Assembly (NCBI GenBank): GCA_030064845.1
Contig: JASJEC010000016.1
Coordinates: forward strand, 16,248 to 80,247
Direction: 5' to 3'
From: Kiloniellales bacterium
GTDB lineage: Bacteria > Pseudomonadota > Alphaproteobacteria > Kiloniellales > JAKSDN01
Length of the DNA: 64,000 nt
Below, one piece after another: positions 9,444 to 17,493 of the stretch. The position numbers were made by a program, and so were the translations under genes. The number at the start of each line of letters is the position of its first letter. The first letter of the stretch is position 1. The notes beneath the pieces were generated by a model that was not told where the DNA came from, made no database searches, and was given only the letters and a program-made list of their open reading frames with translations.

Positions 9444-10382
9444 TCAGTCTCGGGCCGATAGCGGCGGCTTTCGGGTCGCCAGATAAACCCCCGGCAGGAC
9501 CAGCGCCGCGCCGGCCAGGTGATAGAGCTCCAGGCGCTCGCCGAGCAGCAGGAAGGCCAGCAGCCCGTTGTAGAGCGGAATCAGGTACATGAGCAGACCC
9601 GCGGGGCCCGCGCCGAGCACGGCCTGGATGCGCGCGTAGGCCAGGTAGGCGCCGAGCGAGGCGACCACGGCCAGGAACAGAACGGCGCCGATGGTCCGGC
9701 CGTCCAGGCTGGGCAGGTCGCCGGACCAGGCTTCGGCCAGGGTGAAGGGCAGGAGCACCACCACGCCGCCCGTGGTGATCGCCGCGAAGCGGACCATCAG
9801 CGGCAGGGCGCTCGGCCGGTGGCGCAGCAGGATCGAGTAGAGCGCCCAGCCGATCATGGCGGCGACGATCCAGAGGTCGCCGACCGTGAAGCGCAGGCCA
9901 AGCAGGACCGCGAGGTCGCCGCGGCAGATCACCGCCAGCACGCCGGCGAGGCTGAGCGCCACGCCCACCATCTGCCGCGGCCCGAGGACCTCGCCGTAGA
10001 ACAGCCGCGCCATGACCACGATCAGGATCGGCGAGGCGGCGTAGATCAGGCCGATGTTGGTCGCGGTGGTCGTGTCGGCGCCGATGTAGACGAAGGCGCC
10101 GCAGACGCCCATGCCCAGGCCGCCGAGGACCAGCAGGTCCGGCCACTCCCGCGCCAGGACCGACCGGGCCCGCAGCAGGGCCGCCGCCGTCAGCGGCAGC
10201 AGCAGCATCAGGGTTACGCTCCAGCGCCAGAAGGCGAGCGCAACCGGCGGGATGAAGTCGTGGGTCGCGCGCGCCGTCAGCATGTTGCTGGCGAAGAGCG
10301 CCGGAGCCACGAACAGCAGGACCAGGGCGACCTGTCGGGATCGGGCCGCGGCGCGATCTCCCTCGCGCGCCTCCACTGTCAT
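9444..10382 (-). CDS. EamA/DMT-family transporter
   Basis: 312 residues with about ten hydrophobic segments arranged as two EamA repeats (roughly 18-150 and 160-300), the drug/metabolite transporter fold of the inner membrane. The substrate is unknown: family members export amino acids, metabolites or drugs. The start codon overlaps the stop of the upstream DUF455 gene by 4 bases (ATGA), so the two are probably translated as a coupled pair. Confidence 0.88.
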   Translation of the reverse strand: MTVEAREGDRAAARSRQVALVLLFVAPALFASNMLTARATHDFIPPVALAFWRWSVTLMLLLPLTAAALLRARSVLAREWPDLLVLGGLGMGVCGAFVYIGADTTTATNIGLIYAASPILIVVMARLFYGEVLGPRQMVGVALSLAGVLAVICRGDLAVLLGLRFTVGDLWIVAAMIGWALYSILLRHRPSALPLMVRFAAITTGGVVVLLPFTLAEAWSGDLPSLDGRTIGAVLFLAVVASLGAYLAYARIQAVLGAGPAGLLMYLIPLYNGLLAFLLLGERLELYHLAGAALVLPGVYLATRKPPLSARD

Positions 10383-11182
10383 GTTCCAGCCAGGGGGCGG
10401 TAATAGGCCTCTGGCAAACCGGCGGCGTCCCGGCCCTCGGTGTTGAACGGCGGCTTCAGGGCGCCTTTGAAATGGGTCCGGACCATGTCGCCCCAGGCCG
10501 CCGCCGGTTCGAGGCCGCGCCGGGCGCAGGCGAAGGCGAACCAGCGCTGTCCGGTAGCGACGTGGCCGATCTCGTCCTGGTAGATAGTCTCGAGGGTCTC
10601 GGCGCTCTCCCGGTCGCCGGCCTTGCGCAGTTTGGCGATCATCGCCGGCGTCACGTCCAGGCCGCGCGCCTCCAGCACCAGAGGCACCACCGCCAGCCGG
10701 GCGAGCAGGTCGTGGGACGTGTCCTCGGCGGCCTGCCAGAGGCCGTCATGGGCCGGCAGGTCGCCGTAGGCCGCGCCCAAGTCCGCCAGGCGCACCGCCA
10801 GTAGGGAGAAATGCAGCGCCTCCTCGTCGGCCACCCGGACCCAGTCGTCGGCGAAGTCGCGCGGCATCCGGTCCGCCACGAAGCGGGCGATCAGGTCCCA
10901 GGCCAGGTCCACGGCGTTGAGCTCGATGTGGGCCAGCGCGTGGAGCAGGGCGATCCGGCCCGCCCCGCCGGCAGCGCGGCGCTTCGGCATGTCGCCGGGC
11001 CGGCGCAGCACCGGACGCTCGGGACGGGCGGGACGCCGCGGCACCGGGAGCGGGTCGCCCAGCGTCAGCTGACCCGTGCGCCAGGCGGCCGCGGCGTTCC
11101 GCGACAGGCGGACCTTGTCTTCCGGCTCGGCGCTGCCCAACACGGCCAGCGCGGCCTGGACGAGGGTATCGGCTTCGGACAT
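10379..11182 (-). CDS. DUF455 ferritin-like protein
   Basis: 267 residues from the ATG at 11182; an upstream extension of the frame to 11263 has no initiation signal. The body carries the Glu/His pattern of the ferritin-like DUF455 family: LLHALAHIELNAVDLAWD, then ADEEALHFSLL, and ETIYQDEIGHVATGQRWF. These give E, ExxH, E and ExxH ligand sets suited to a di-iron site. Biochemical function is not established for the family; some relatives sit near tRNA-hydroxylase-like proteins. It is coupled to the downstream EamA transporter by an ATGA overlap. Confidence 0.87.
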   Translation of the reverse strand: MSEADTLVQAALAVLGSAEPEDKVRLSRNAAAAWRTGQLTLGDPLPVPRRPARPERPVLRRPGDMPKRRAAGGAGRIALLHALAHIELNAVDLAWDLIARFVADRMPRDFADDWVRVADEEALHFSLLAVRLADLGAAYGDLPAHDGLWQAAEDTSHDLLARLAVVPLVLEARGLDVTPAMIAKLRKAGDRESAETLETIYQDEIGHVATGQRWFAFACARRGLEPAAAWGDMVRTHFKGALKPPFNTEGRDAAGLPEAYYRPLAGT

Positions 11183-11261
11183 GAGGTCCCGGGACTCTTG
11201 GCGTCGGCCCTGACATGACACAAGATGACCGGAAGAGCGAGGCACAAAGGGAATCGCCGCC

Positions 11262-11861
11262 ATGCCAGATCAGACGGGGAGCGCACTGGAGCGCCGCCGG
11301 CAAGCCGTCGCCCGGTCGATCGACCGGATCCGAGACCACGAGAGGACCCACGGCGTCACACCGGAGGGCCTCGCCGCGATCAAGGACGAGCTGATCGCGC
11401 TGGCCGGATCGGCCGAGCTCTTCTCGGCCGAAGCCTTCCCGGCGCCCGATGCGGGCGCCGAGCCGCCCTACGCCCTCTACCTGCTCTCCGAGGACCCGGA
11501 CCACCGCTTCGCTCTCTACCTCCAGGCCTGCCGGCCCGGTTTCGACGTGCCGCCGCACAACCACACCACCTGGGCCTGCATCGTGGGACTGGAGGGCGAG
11601 GAGGAGAACCGCTTCTACCGGCGCGGCGATGACGGCGCGACCAGGACCGGCGGGCAGGCGGTCGGCCCCGGCCAGGGCGTCGCCTTCCTGCCCGACGAGA
11701 TCCACTCGATCCATATCCACGGGGCAGATCCGGTGCGCAACTTCCATATGTACGGCCTCGCGCTCGACCGGCTCTTCGAGCGGGAGTATTGGTCGGCGAA
11801 GGAGGGCGCCTGGAAGGTCTTCGCGCCCCAGGACGACATCATCGACCGGCGGGCCGGATGA
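11262..11861 (+). CDS. Cysteine/thiol dioxygenase-like cupin
   Basis: 199 residues. Cupin-type non-haem iron protein of the cysteine dioxygenase superfamily, which oxidises thiols to sulfinates. The first cupin motif is PPHNHTTWACIVGLEGEE (HxH plus the family's conserved Trp), and the third ligand histidine lies in DEIHSIHIHG or the following RNFHMYG. Whether the substrate is cysteine, 3-mercaptopropionate or another thiol cannot be read from the sequence. Its stop overlaps the start of a rhodanese gene (ATGA, 11858-11861), so the products are probably made together, and a joint role in thiol or sulfane-sulfur oxidation is inferred. Confidence 0.87.
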   Translation: MPDQTGSALERRRQAVARSIDRIRDHERTHGVTPEGLAAIKDELIALAGSAELFSAEAFPAPDAGAEPPYALYLLSEDPDHRFALYLQACRPGFDVPPHNHTTWACIVGLEGEEENRFYRRGDDGATRTGGQAVGPGQGVAFLPDEIHSIHIHGADPVRNFHMYGLALDRLFEREYWSAKEGAWKVFAPQDDIIDRRAG

Positions 11862-13465
11862 GCGCGGCGTCGACCGGGCGGATCACGGCGCCGGCGCTCA
11901 AGGCGCAGCTCCGGGCGGGCGGCGAGCTGGCGCTTCTGGATCTGCGCGAGCAGGGCCTTTTCTCCGGCGCCCATCTGTTCCATGCCCGTTCGCTGCCCCT
12001 GAGCAGGCTCGAGCTGGACGTCGAGCGGCTGGTGCCGCGCAAGGGAACGCCGGTCGTGGTGATGGACGGCGGCCGGGACGACCTGGCGGCGCGCGGGGCC
12101 GAACGCCTCGCCCGCCTGGGCTACCGGGCGGTTCAGGTGCTCGAGGGCGGCGTGGCGGCCTGGGAGGAGGCGGGCTACGAGGTCTTCACGGGCATCAACG
12201 TGCCGAGCAAGGCCTTCGGAGAGTTCGTCGAGGTGACCTACGGAACGCCGCACCTGGAGGCCGAGGCGGTGAGCCGCCTGATCGGGAAGCGCGCGAACAT
12301 GGTGGTCCTCGATAGCCGGCCCTTCGAGGAGTACCACCGCATGAGCATCCCCGGCGGGATCGACACGCCGGGCGCCGAGCTGGTCTACCGGGTGCACGAC
12401 CTCGCCCCGGATCCTGAGACTCTGGTCGTGGTGAACTGCGCCGGCCGGACCCGCTCGATCATCGGCGCCCAGTCCCTGGTCAACGCCGGCATCCCGAACC
12501 GGGTGGCGGCGCTCAAGGACGGCACCATGGGCTGGCACCTGGCAGGCTTGACGCTCGAGCACGGCCAGGAGCGCAGGGCTCCCGACCCCAGCGCGGAAGG
12601 TCTGGCCAGGGCCCGGGCGGCGGCCGCGCGGGTCGCCGAGCGCTTCGGCGTCACGCGGATCTCGCTGGCGGATCTGGCGGCCTGGCGGGCGGACGACACG
12701 CGAACGCTCTTCCTGCTCGACGTGCGCTCGCCGGCGGAGTTCGAGGCCGGCCACCTGCCGGGGTCCTGTTCGGCGCCGGGCGGGCAGCTGGTCCAGGCGA
12801 CCGACGAATACGTCGGCGTGCTCGGGGCTCGGATCGTGCTGATCGACGACACCGGGATTCGGGCGACCATGACCGCGTCCTGGCTGGTCCAGATGGGCTG
12901 GACAGAGGTCGCGGTGCTCGAGGGTGGCCTCGAGGGGCCCCTGGAGCGGGGGCCGGCGCCGAGCCCCCTGGTGGCCGGCGCGGACCCCGAGGCGCCGCGC
13001 ATCTCGCCGGCTGCTCTGCAGGCGCTGCAGGCTTCCGGACAGGTGGTTCTGCTGCTCGACCTATCGAGCTCGCCGAGCTACCGGCAGGGCCACGTGCCCG
13101 GCGCGGCCTGGACCACGCGGGCCCGGCTCGGCGAACTCGACCGCGACCTGGCCAACCTGGAGCAGCTGGTCCTGACCGCCGAGGAGACCGCCCTGGCCGA
13201 TCTCGCGGCCGAGGACCTTCGCGCCCGCCATCCGGCGCTCTCCGTCTCGGTCCTGGATGGCGGCCTGGCGGCGTGGCGGGCCGCCGGCTACCCGATCGAG
13301 GAGGGCATGACCCGGCCGCTCTCGGAGACCGACGACGTCTGGTACAAGCCTTACGAGAACAGGTCGGCGGTCGAGCAGGAGATGCGCAACTATCTAACCT
13401 GGGAGATCGCCCTGGTCGAGCAGATAGAGCGCGACGGCGACGCCGGGTTCCGCCGGTTCGATTGA
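11858..13465 (+). CDS. Four-domain rhodanese-like sulfurtransferase
   Basis: 535 residues from the ATG that overlaps the cupin gene's stop. Four rhodanese-like repeats are visible by their LLDLR/VLDSR-type openings and LEGG-type ends: about 10-110, 135-250, 265-370 and 385-490. Only the second has the active-site loop cysteine (VVNCAGRTRS). The first has MDGGRD and the third DDTGIR at that place, and the fourth is more degenerate. One catalytic and three structural or binding domains are therefore likely. The C-terminal 45 residues (DVWYKPYENRSAVEQEMR onward) are a non-rhodanese tail. The sulfur donor is unknown; pairing with the thiol dioxygenase suggests cysteine or persulfide metabolism. 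Confidence 0.88.
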   Translation: MSAASTGRITAPALKAQLRAGGELALLDLREQGLFSGAHLFHARSLPLSRLELDVERLVPRKGTPVVVMDGGRDDLAARGAERLARLGYRAVQVLEGGVAAWEEAGYEVFTGINVPSKAFGEFVEVTYGTPHLEAEAVSRLIGKRANMVVLDSRPFEEYHRMSIPGGIDTPGAELVYRVHDLAPDPETLVVVNCAGRTRSIIGAQSLVNAGIPNRVAALKDGTMGWHLAGLTLEHGQERRAPDPSAEGLARARAAAARVAERFGVTRISLADLAAWRADDTRTLFLLDVRSPAEFEAGHLPGSCSAPGGQLVQATDEYVGVLGARIVLIDDTGIRATMTASWLVQMGWTEVAVLEGGLEGPLERGPAPSPLVAGADPEAPRISPAALQALQASGQVVLLLDLSSSPSYRQGHVPGAAWTTRARLGELDRDLANLEQLVLTAEETALADLAAEDLRARHPALSVSVLDGGLAAWRAAGYPIEEGMTRPLSETDDVWYKPYENRSAVEQEMRNYLTWEIALVEQIERDGDAGFRRFD

Positions 13466-13469
13466 CGCC

Positions 13470-13988
13470 GTGGTCGAGATCCCGCGAGTCGAGACCGAAC
13501 GGCTGATCCTTCGGGGCTTTAGGGACAGCGACCTCGAGGCCTACGCCGCCATGGTCGCCGACGGCGAGGTGATGCGCTTCATGGGCGGGCCGAGGCGCCG
13601 CGAGCGCGCCTGGTACGATATGGCCTGGGCGCTCGGGCACTGGGACCTGCGCGGCTACGGGCTCTGGGCCGCCGAGGAGAAGGCGAGCGGCCGGCTGCTC
13701 GGCCGGCTCGGGCTGATCAATCCCGAAGGCTGGCCCGGCCTCGAGGTCGGCTGGCTGCTGGGCCAGGACTCCTGGGGACGGGGTTTCGCGACCGAGGGCG
13801 GGCGCGCCGCCCTGGCCTTCGCCTTCGAGCGGGTCGGCGTCGAGCGCGTGATCAGCCTGATACACCCGGACAACCGCGCCTCGATCCGGGTCGCCGAGCG
13901 GCTCGGCGAGAGCTACTGCGGCGCGACGACCCTCGATGGCGTTGACGCCCTGGTCTACGCCATCGAACGCGGCGTATTTGAAAAGTGA
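13470..13988 (+). CDS. GNAT-family N-acetyltransferase (RimJ/RimL type)
   Basis: 172 residues, GTG start 4 bases after the rhodanese stop. The opening ETERLILRGFRDSDL, the central VGWLLGQDSWGRGFATEG acetyl-CoA-binding block and LIHPDNRASIRVAERLG are diagnostic of RimJ/RimL-like GNATs. These modify ribosomal-protein N-termini or small amines; the substrate is undetermined. It is probably in the same transcript as the cupin and rhodanese genes, by spacing only. Confidence 0.9.
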   Translation: MVEIPRVETERLILRGFRDSDLEAYAAMVADGEVMRFMGGPRRRERAWYDMAWALGHWDLRGYGLWAAEEKASGRLLGRLGLINPEGWPGLEVGWLLGQDSWGRGFATEGGRAALAFAFERVGVERVISLIHPDNRASIRVAERLGESYCGATTLDGVDALVYAIERGVFEK

Positions 13989-14056
13989 CGTTGGATGCCG
14001 GTGGTCGTCTATTATGGACCGGGCGTTCGTCAGAAACGCGATAGAGGGAGGATCAG

Positions 14057-14485
14057 ATGAGAGCAGACATTCGACTGTTGTTCGGCGCCGCCTTGGCGCT
14101 GACCGCCATGACCGGGCTCGTCCGGGCCGGCGAAACGCCCGCACCGGCGGGGGCAAAGGTCTACTTCGTGGAGCCGACCAACGGCGCCGTCGTCGAGAAC
14201 CCTGTGAAGGTCGTGTTCGGCCTCTCCGGCATGGGGGTCGCGCCGGCCGGCGTCGAGAAGGCGAAGACGGGGCATCACCATCTGCTGATCAACACGCCGC
14301 TTCCGCCGCTCGACGAAGGGATCCCGGCGGACGACAACCACGTCCACTTCGGCGGCGGTCAGACCGAGGTCGAACTCACCCTTTCGCCCGGACCGCACAA
14401 GCTCCAGCTTCTGGTCGGCGACCACAACCACATTCCGCACGATCCGCCGATCATGTCGGAGGTGATCGAAATCACGGTGAAGTAA
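14057..14485 (+). CDS. DUF4399 periplasmic protein
   Basis: 142 residues. A signal peptide (about 1-24, ending LVRA) is followed by a compact beta-rich domain with KVYFVEPTNGAVV, the His-rich GHHHLLIN, NHVHFGGGQ and DHNHIPHDP. These repeated His-containing motifs define DUF4399 and look suited to binding a metal. No enzyme activity is established. A ribosome-binding site (AGGGAGGA) lies just upstream. It is separated from convergent bcp by 24 bases. Confidence 0.87.
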   Translation: MRADIRLLFGAALALTAMTGLVRAGETPAPAGAKVYFVEPTNGAVVENPVKVVFGLSGMGVAPAGVEKAKTGHHHLLINTPLPPLDEGIPADDNHVHFGGGQTEVELTLSPGPHKLQLLVGDHNHIPHDPPIMSEVIEITVK

Positions 14486-14509
14486 GGCGCCCAGCCTGGT
14501 GGCGAGGGG

Positions 14510-14974
14510 CTAAAGCTCCTTCGCCGCTTCCAGCACGGCCTCGACATGGCCGGGCACCTTGACCTTGCGCCACTCGGCGCGCAGCACGCCCTGCTCGTCG
14601 ATCAGGAAGGTCGCCCGGTCGATGCCCAAGTACTTCTTGCCGTACATGGACTTCTCGACCCAGGTCCCGTAAGCCTCGCACACGCTGCCGTCTTCGTCGG
14701 ACGCGAGGCGAAAGGGCAGGTCGTACTTGTTCTTGAACTTGTCATGCTTGGCAACGCTGTCCTTGGAGACGCCGACAATTTCGGCGTCGACCGCCGAGAA
14801 GTCCGGCAGGGCATCGCGGAACCCACAGGCTTCCTTGGTGCAGCCCGGCGTATCGTCTTTCGGATAGAAGTAGAGCACGACCTTCCTTCCCTTGAGCTCA
14901 GAGAGGGAAACCTCTCCGCCGCCGTCGGTCGCCATGGTGAAGTCGGGCGCGGGCGCGCCAATTTCCGTCGTCAT
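14510..14974 (-). CDS. bcp: Thioredoxin-dependent thiol peroxidase (Bcp/PrxQ)
   Basis: 154 residues. Atypical 2-Cys peroxiredoxin that reduces hydroperoxides. The peroxidatic cysteine C45 and resolving C50 are in DDTPGCTKEACGFRD, after the strand VVLYFYPKD. The start is set by a strong GGAGGAGAG before the ATG at 14974. The same frame stays open upstream across the opposite strand of the neighbouring dehydrogenase, but that extension has no homology and is not coding. Confidence 0.95.
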   Translation of the reverse strand: MTTEIGAPAPDFTMATDGGGEVSLSELKGRKVVLYFYPKDDTPGCTKEACGFRDALPDFSAVDAEIVGVSKDSVAKHDKFKNKYDLPFRLASDEDGSVCEAYGTWVEKSMYGKKYLGIDRATFLIDEQGVLRAEWRKVKVPGHVEAVLEAAKEL

Positions 14975-15196
14975 CCCTGTCTCTCCTCCAGTTCTGGGTG
15001 GCTTGGAGTCCGCTACGGCGCGGACCTCGTCCCGGATCACAGATGGCCGGTGCGCGGGCCAGGTCAAGGGACGGCCGGCGTTCGAGCCCTGGGCGTTGCG
15101 GTCCGGTGCATTCCGTTTGATTTTTTCCGGGTCTCTTCCACACTGCGTCCAAGCAACGGCCGGGCGCTTCGCCCGGCTCCTTTTGGAGAAAAGTGA

Positions 15197-16150
15197 ATGA
15201 AGATCGGTTTCATCGGCCTCGGCAACGTCGGCGGCAAGCTGGCGGGCAGCCTGCAGCGCAACGGCTTCGATCTGACCGTACGCGACCTCGACCGGTCCAC
15301 TGCCCAGCCCTTCCTCGACCAGGGCGCAGACTGGGCCGAGAGCCCCAAGGCCATGGCCGAAGCGGTCGATCTCGTGATCACCTGTCTGCCGTCGCCGGCC
15401 GCCGTGAGCCAGGTGATGGAGGCCGAGGACGGCGTCATCGCGGGCCTTTCGCCCGGCAAGCTGTGGATGGAGATGAGCACGACCGACGAGGCCGAGGTCA
15501 AGCGCCTGGCGCCGCTGGTCGAGGCCAAGGGCGCCCTGCCGTTGGAGACCCCCGTCTCCGGCGGCTGCCACCGGGCGGCCACCGGCAACATCTCGATCTT
15601 CGTCGGCGGTGCGCGCGAGGCCTTCGAACGGGCCTTGCCGGCGCTCACCGTCATGGGCCGACGCATTCTCCACACCGGCCCCCTGGGCTCGGCTTCGGTG
15701 CTCAAGGTGGTGACCAACTACCTGGCCTCGGTCCATCTGGTGGCGGTCGGCGAGGCGCTCGCGGTCGCCAAGCAGGCCGGCATGGACCTCAACACGGCCT
15801 TCGAGGCGATCCGCATCTCCTCGGGCAATTCCTTCGTGCACGAGACCGAGAGCCAGGTGATCCTGAACGGCAGCTACAACATCAACTTCACCATGGATCT
15901 CGTGATCAAGGATATGAGCCTGTTCCAGACCGTCGCCGAGCGCGCCGGCGTCCCGCTCGAGCTCTCGCCCGTGGTGCTCGACATCTTCAAGGACGGACAG
16001 GAGCGCTACGGCCCGCGCGCCTGGTCCTCGGGCATCGTGCGTCGTCTGGAAGAGGCCTGCGGCATGGAGCTGCGGGCGCCCGGCTTCCCCGAGGAGCTGG
16101 TCGACGACGAGCCGGAGGTGCCCGGCGCGGAAGTCGTGGTGCGGACTTAG
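15197..16150 (+). CDS. 3-hydroxyisobutyrate dehydrogenase-family oxidoreductase
   Basis: 317 residues of the NAD(P)-dependent beta-hydroxyacid dehydrogenase family. The Rossmann glycine motif GFIGLGNVGGKLAG is at the N-terminus, the substrate-binding ETPVSGGCHRAATG sits near 120, and the catalytic lysine is in SASVLKVVTNYLAS (about 170-183). Relatives oxidise 3-hydroxyisobutyrate, tartronate semialdehyde or similar acids. The downstream gene encodes an acid-sugar-dehydratase-like enzyme, which makes a sugar-acid pathway plausible but unproven. Confidence 0.9.
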   Translation: MKIGFIGLGNVGGKLAGSLQRNGFDLTVRDLDRSTAQPFLDQGADWAESPKAMAEAVDLVITCLPSPAAVSQVMEAEDGVIAGLSPGKLWMEMSTTDEAEVKRLAPLVEAKGALPLETPVSGGCHRAATGNISIFVGGAREAFERALPALTVMGRRILHTGPLGSASVLKVVTNYLASVHLVAVGEALAVAKQAGMDLNTAFEAIRISSGNSFVHETESQVILNGSYNINFTMDLVIKDMSLFQTVAERAGVPLELSPVVLDIFKDGQERYGPRAWSSGIVRRLEEACGMELRAPGFPEELVDDEPEVPGAEVVVRT

Positions 16151-16178
16151 AGAGAAGCTCTTGAGATCTTGATCGCCG

Positions 16179-16255
16179 TCATCCTTAGACAGGCTCAGGA
16201 TGAGGGTCAAGGTTGGACACATATCGCCCTCACCCTGAGCCTGTCGAAGGGTGAT
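16179..16255. repeat. Double-palindrome intergenic repeat
   Basis: Two inverted arms of about 28 bases (16179-16206 and 16227-16255) flank a 20-base loop. Each arm is itself a hairpin: CATCCT...AGGATG on the left and CACCCT...AGGGTG on the right, both around the core AGCCTGTC or its complement. The motif CCCTGAGCCTGTCGAAGGG is a recurring intergenic repeat in several alphaproteobacterial genomes, from memory. It sits between the dehydrogenase and dehydratase genes and may affect read-through or mRNA stability. Confidence 0.8.
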
Positions 16256-16302
16256 GGTGCCAGGTTCGCACCTGTGCTGCGGTTCGACAGGGGAGATCGA
16301 CC

Positions 16303-17493
16303 ATGAAGATTACCGACGCCAAGACCTTCGTGGTCGGCAACCCGCCGCCGCACTTCGGCGGGCGCTACTGGATCTTCGTCAAGCTGACCACCGACGGCGG
16401 GGTCGCCGGCATCGGCGAGGTCTACTCCGTGCCCTTCGGGCCCAAGACCGTCGAGCGGATGATCCTCGACGTCTGCGAGCGCCACGTCATCGGCAACGAT
16501 CCCTTCGACATCGAGAAGATGTGGCGCCGGGTCTACGGCAGCGGCTACCTGCTGCGGCCCGACGCCTCGCTGATGGGCGTCCTGAGCGGCATCGAGACCG
16601 CCTGCTGGGACATCATGGGCAAGGCGCTGGACAAACCGGTCTACGCCCTGCTCGGCGGCAAGGTGCACGAGAGGCTGCGCTCCTACACTTACATCTATCC
16701 GGAAGAGGGCGATAAGAGCGACGTCTACAGCGACCCCGACCTGGCCGGCGAGCGCGCCGCCGCCTATGCCGCCAAGGGCTTCACCGCGGTCAAGTTCGAT
16801 CCCGTTGGGCCCTATACGGTGTTCGATCCGCGCCAGCTATCGATGGAGATGCTCGAGCACTCCGAGCGCTTCGTGAAGACCCTGCGCGAGGCGGTCGGCG
16901 GGTCCTGCGACCTGCTGTTCGGCACCCACGGCCAGCTCACCCCGGCGGGCGCGATCCGGCTCGCCCGCCGGCTCGAGCCCTTCGACCCACTCTGGTTCGA
17001 GGAACCGACCCCGCCGGAAAACCCGAAGGAGATGGCGCGGGTCGCCCGCCAGACGACGATCCCGGTTGCCACCGGCGAGCGACTGACGACCAAGTACGAG
17101 TTCGCCCGGGTGCTGGAGGAGCAGGCGGCTTCGATCCTGCAGATGGCGCTCGGCCGGGTCGGCGGCATACTCGAGGCCAAGAAGATCGCCGGCATGGCCG
17201 AGGCCCACTACGCCCAGATCGCACCGCACCTCTACTGCGGCCCGGTCGAGGGCGCGGCCAACATCCAGCTGTGCACCGCGACGCCCAACTTCCTGATCCA
17301 GGAGAGCATCCAGGACTGGGGAGGATTCCACGGCGAGATCCTGAAGAAGCCGCTCAGATGGGAGGACGGTTACATCATCCCGCCGAGCGAGCCCGGCCTC
17401 GGTATCGAGCTCGACGAGGCGGTTGCCGCCAAGCATCCCTACGAGGGCGACAAGCTGCACCTGGAGATGCAGCAGGATCCAGTGCTGCCTTAG
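16303..17493 (+). CDS. Mandelate racemase/muconate lactonizing enzyme-family protein
   Basis: 396 residues, enolase superfamily, most like the D-galactonate/mannonate-dehydratase subgroup. The N-terminal capping domain spans about 1-130 and the barrel follows. Visible barrel motifs are TAVKFDP, LLFGTHGQLTPAG, WFEEPTPPEN, VATGERL and IAPHLYCGP. The glutamate ligands of WFEEP and TGER are present, but the first metal ligand, Asp in DFHG of galactonate dehydratase, reads GTHG here. Probably an acid-sugar dehydratase or relative of unknown substrate. Its TAG stop shares bases with the TAA stop of the convergent photolyase gene. Confidence 0.88.
   Translation: MKITDAKTFVVGNPPPHFGGRYWIFVKLTTDGGVAGIGEVYSVPFGPKTVERMILDVCERHVIGNDPFDIEKMWRRVYGSGYLLRPDASLMGVLSGIETACWDIMGKALDKPVYALLGGKVHERLRSYTYIYPEEGDKSDVYSDPDLAGERAAAYAAKGFTAVKFDPVGPYTVFDPRQLSMEMLEHSERFVKTLREAVGGSCDLLFGTHGQLTPAGAIRLARRLEPFDPLWFEEPTPPENPKEMARVARQTTIPVATGERLTTKYEFARVLEEQAASILQMALGRVGGILEAKKIAGMAEAHYAQIAPHLYCGPVEGAANIQLCTATPNFLIQESIQDWGGFHGEILKKPLRWEDGYIIPPSEPGLGIELDEAVAAKHPYEGDKLHLEMQQDPVLP

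Noticed and set aside
14975..16222. Minus-strand frame continuing upstream of bcp for 400 codons
   Set aside because: It runs antisense through the dehydrogenase gene. The Bcp homology and a strong ribosome-binding site place the true start at 14974.
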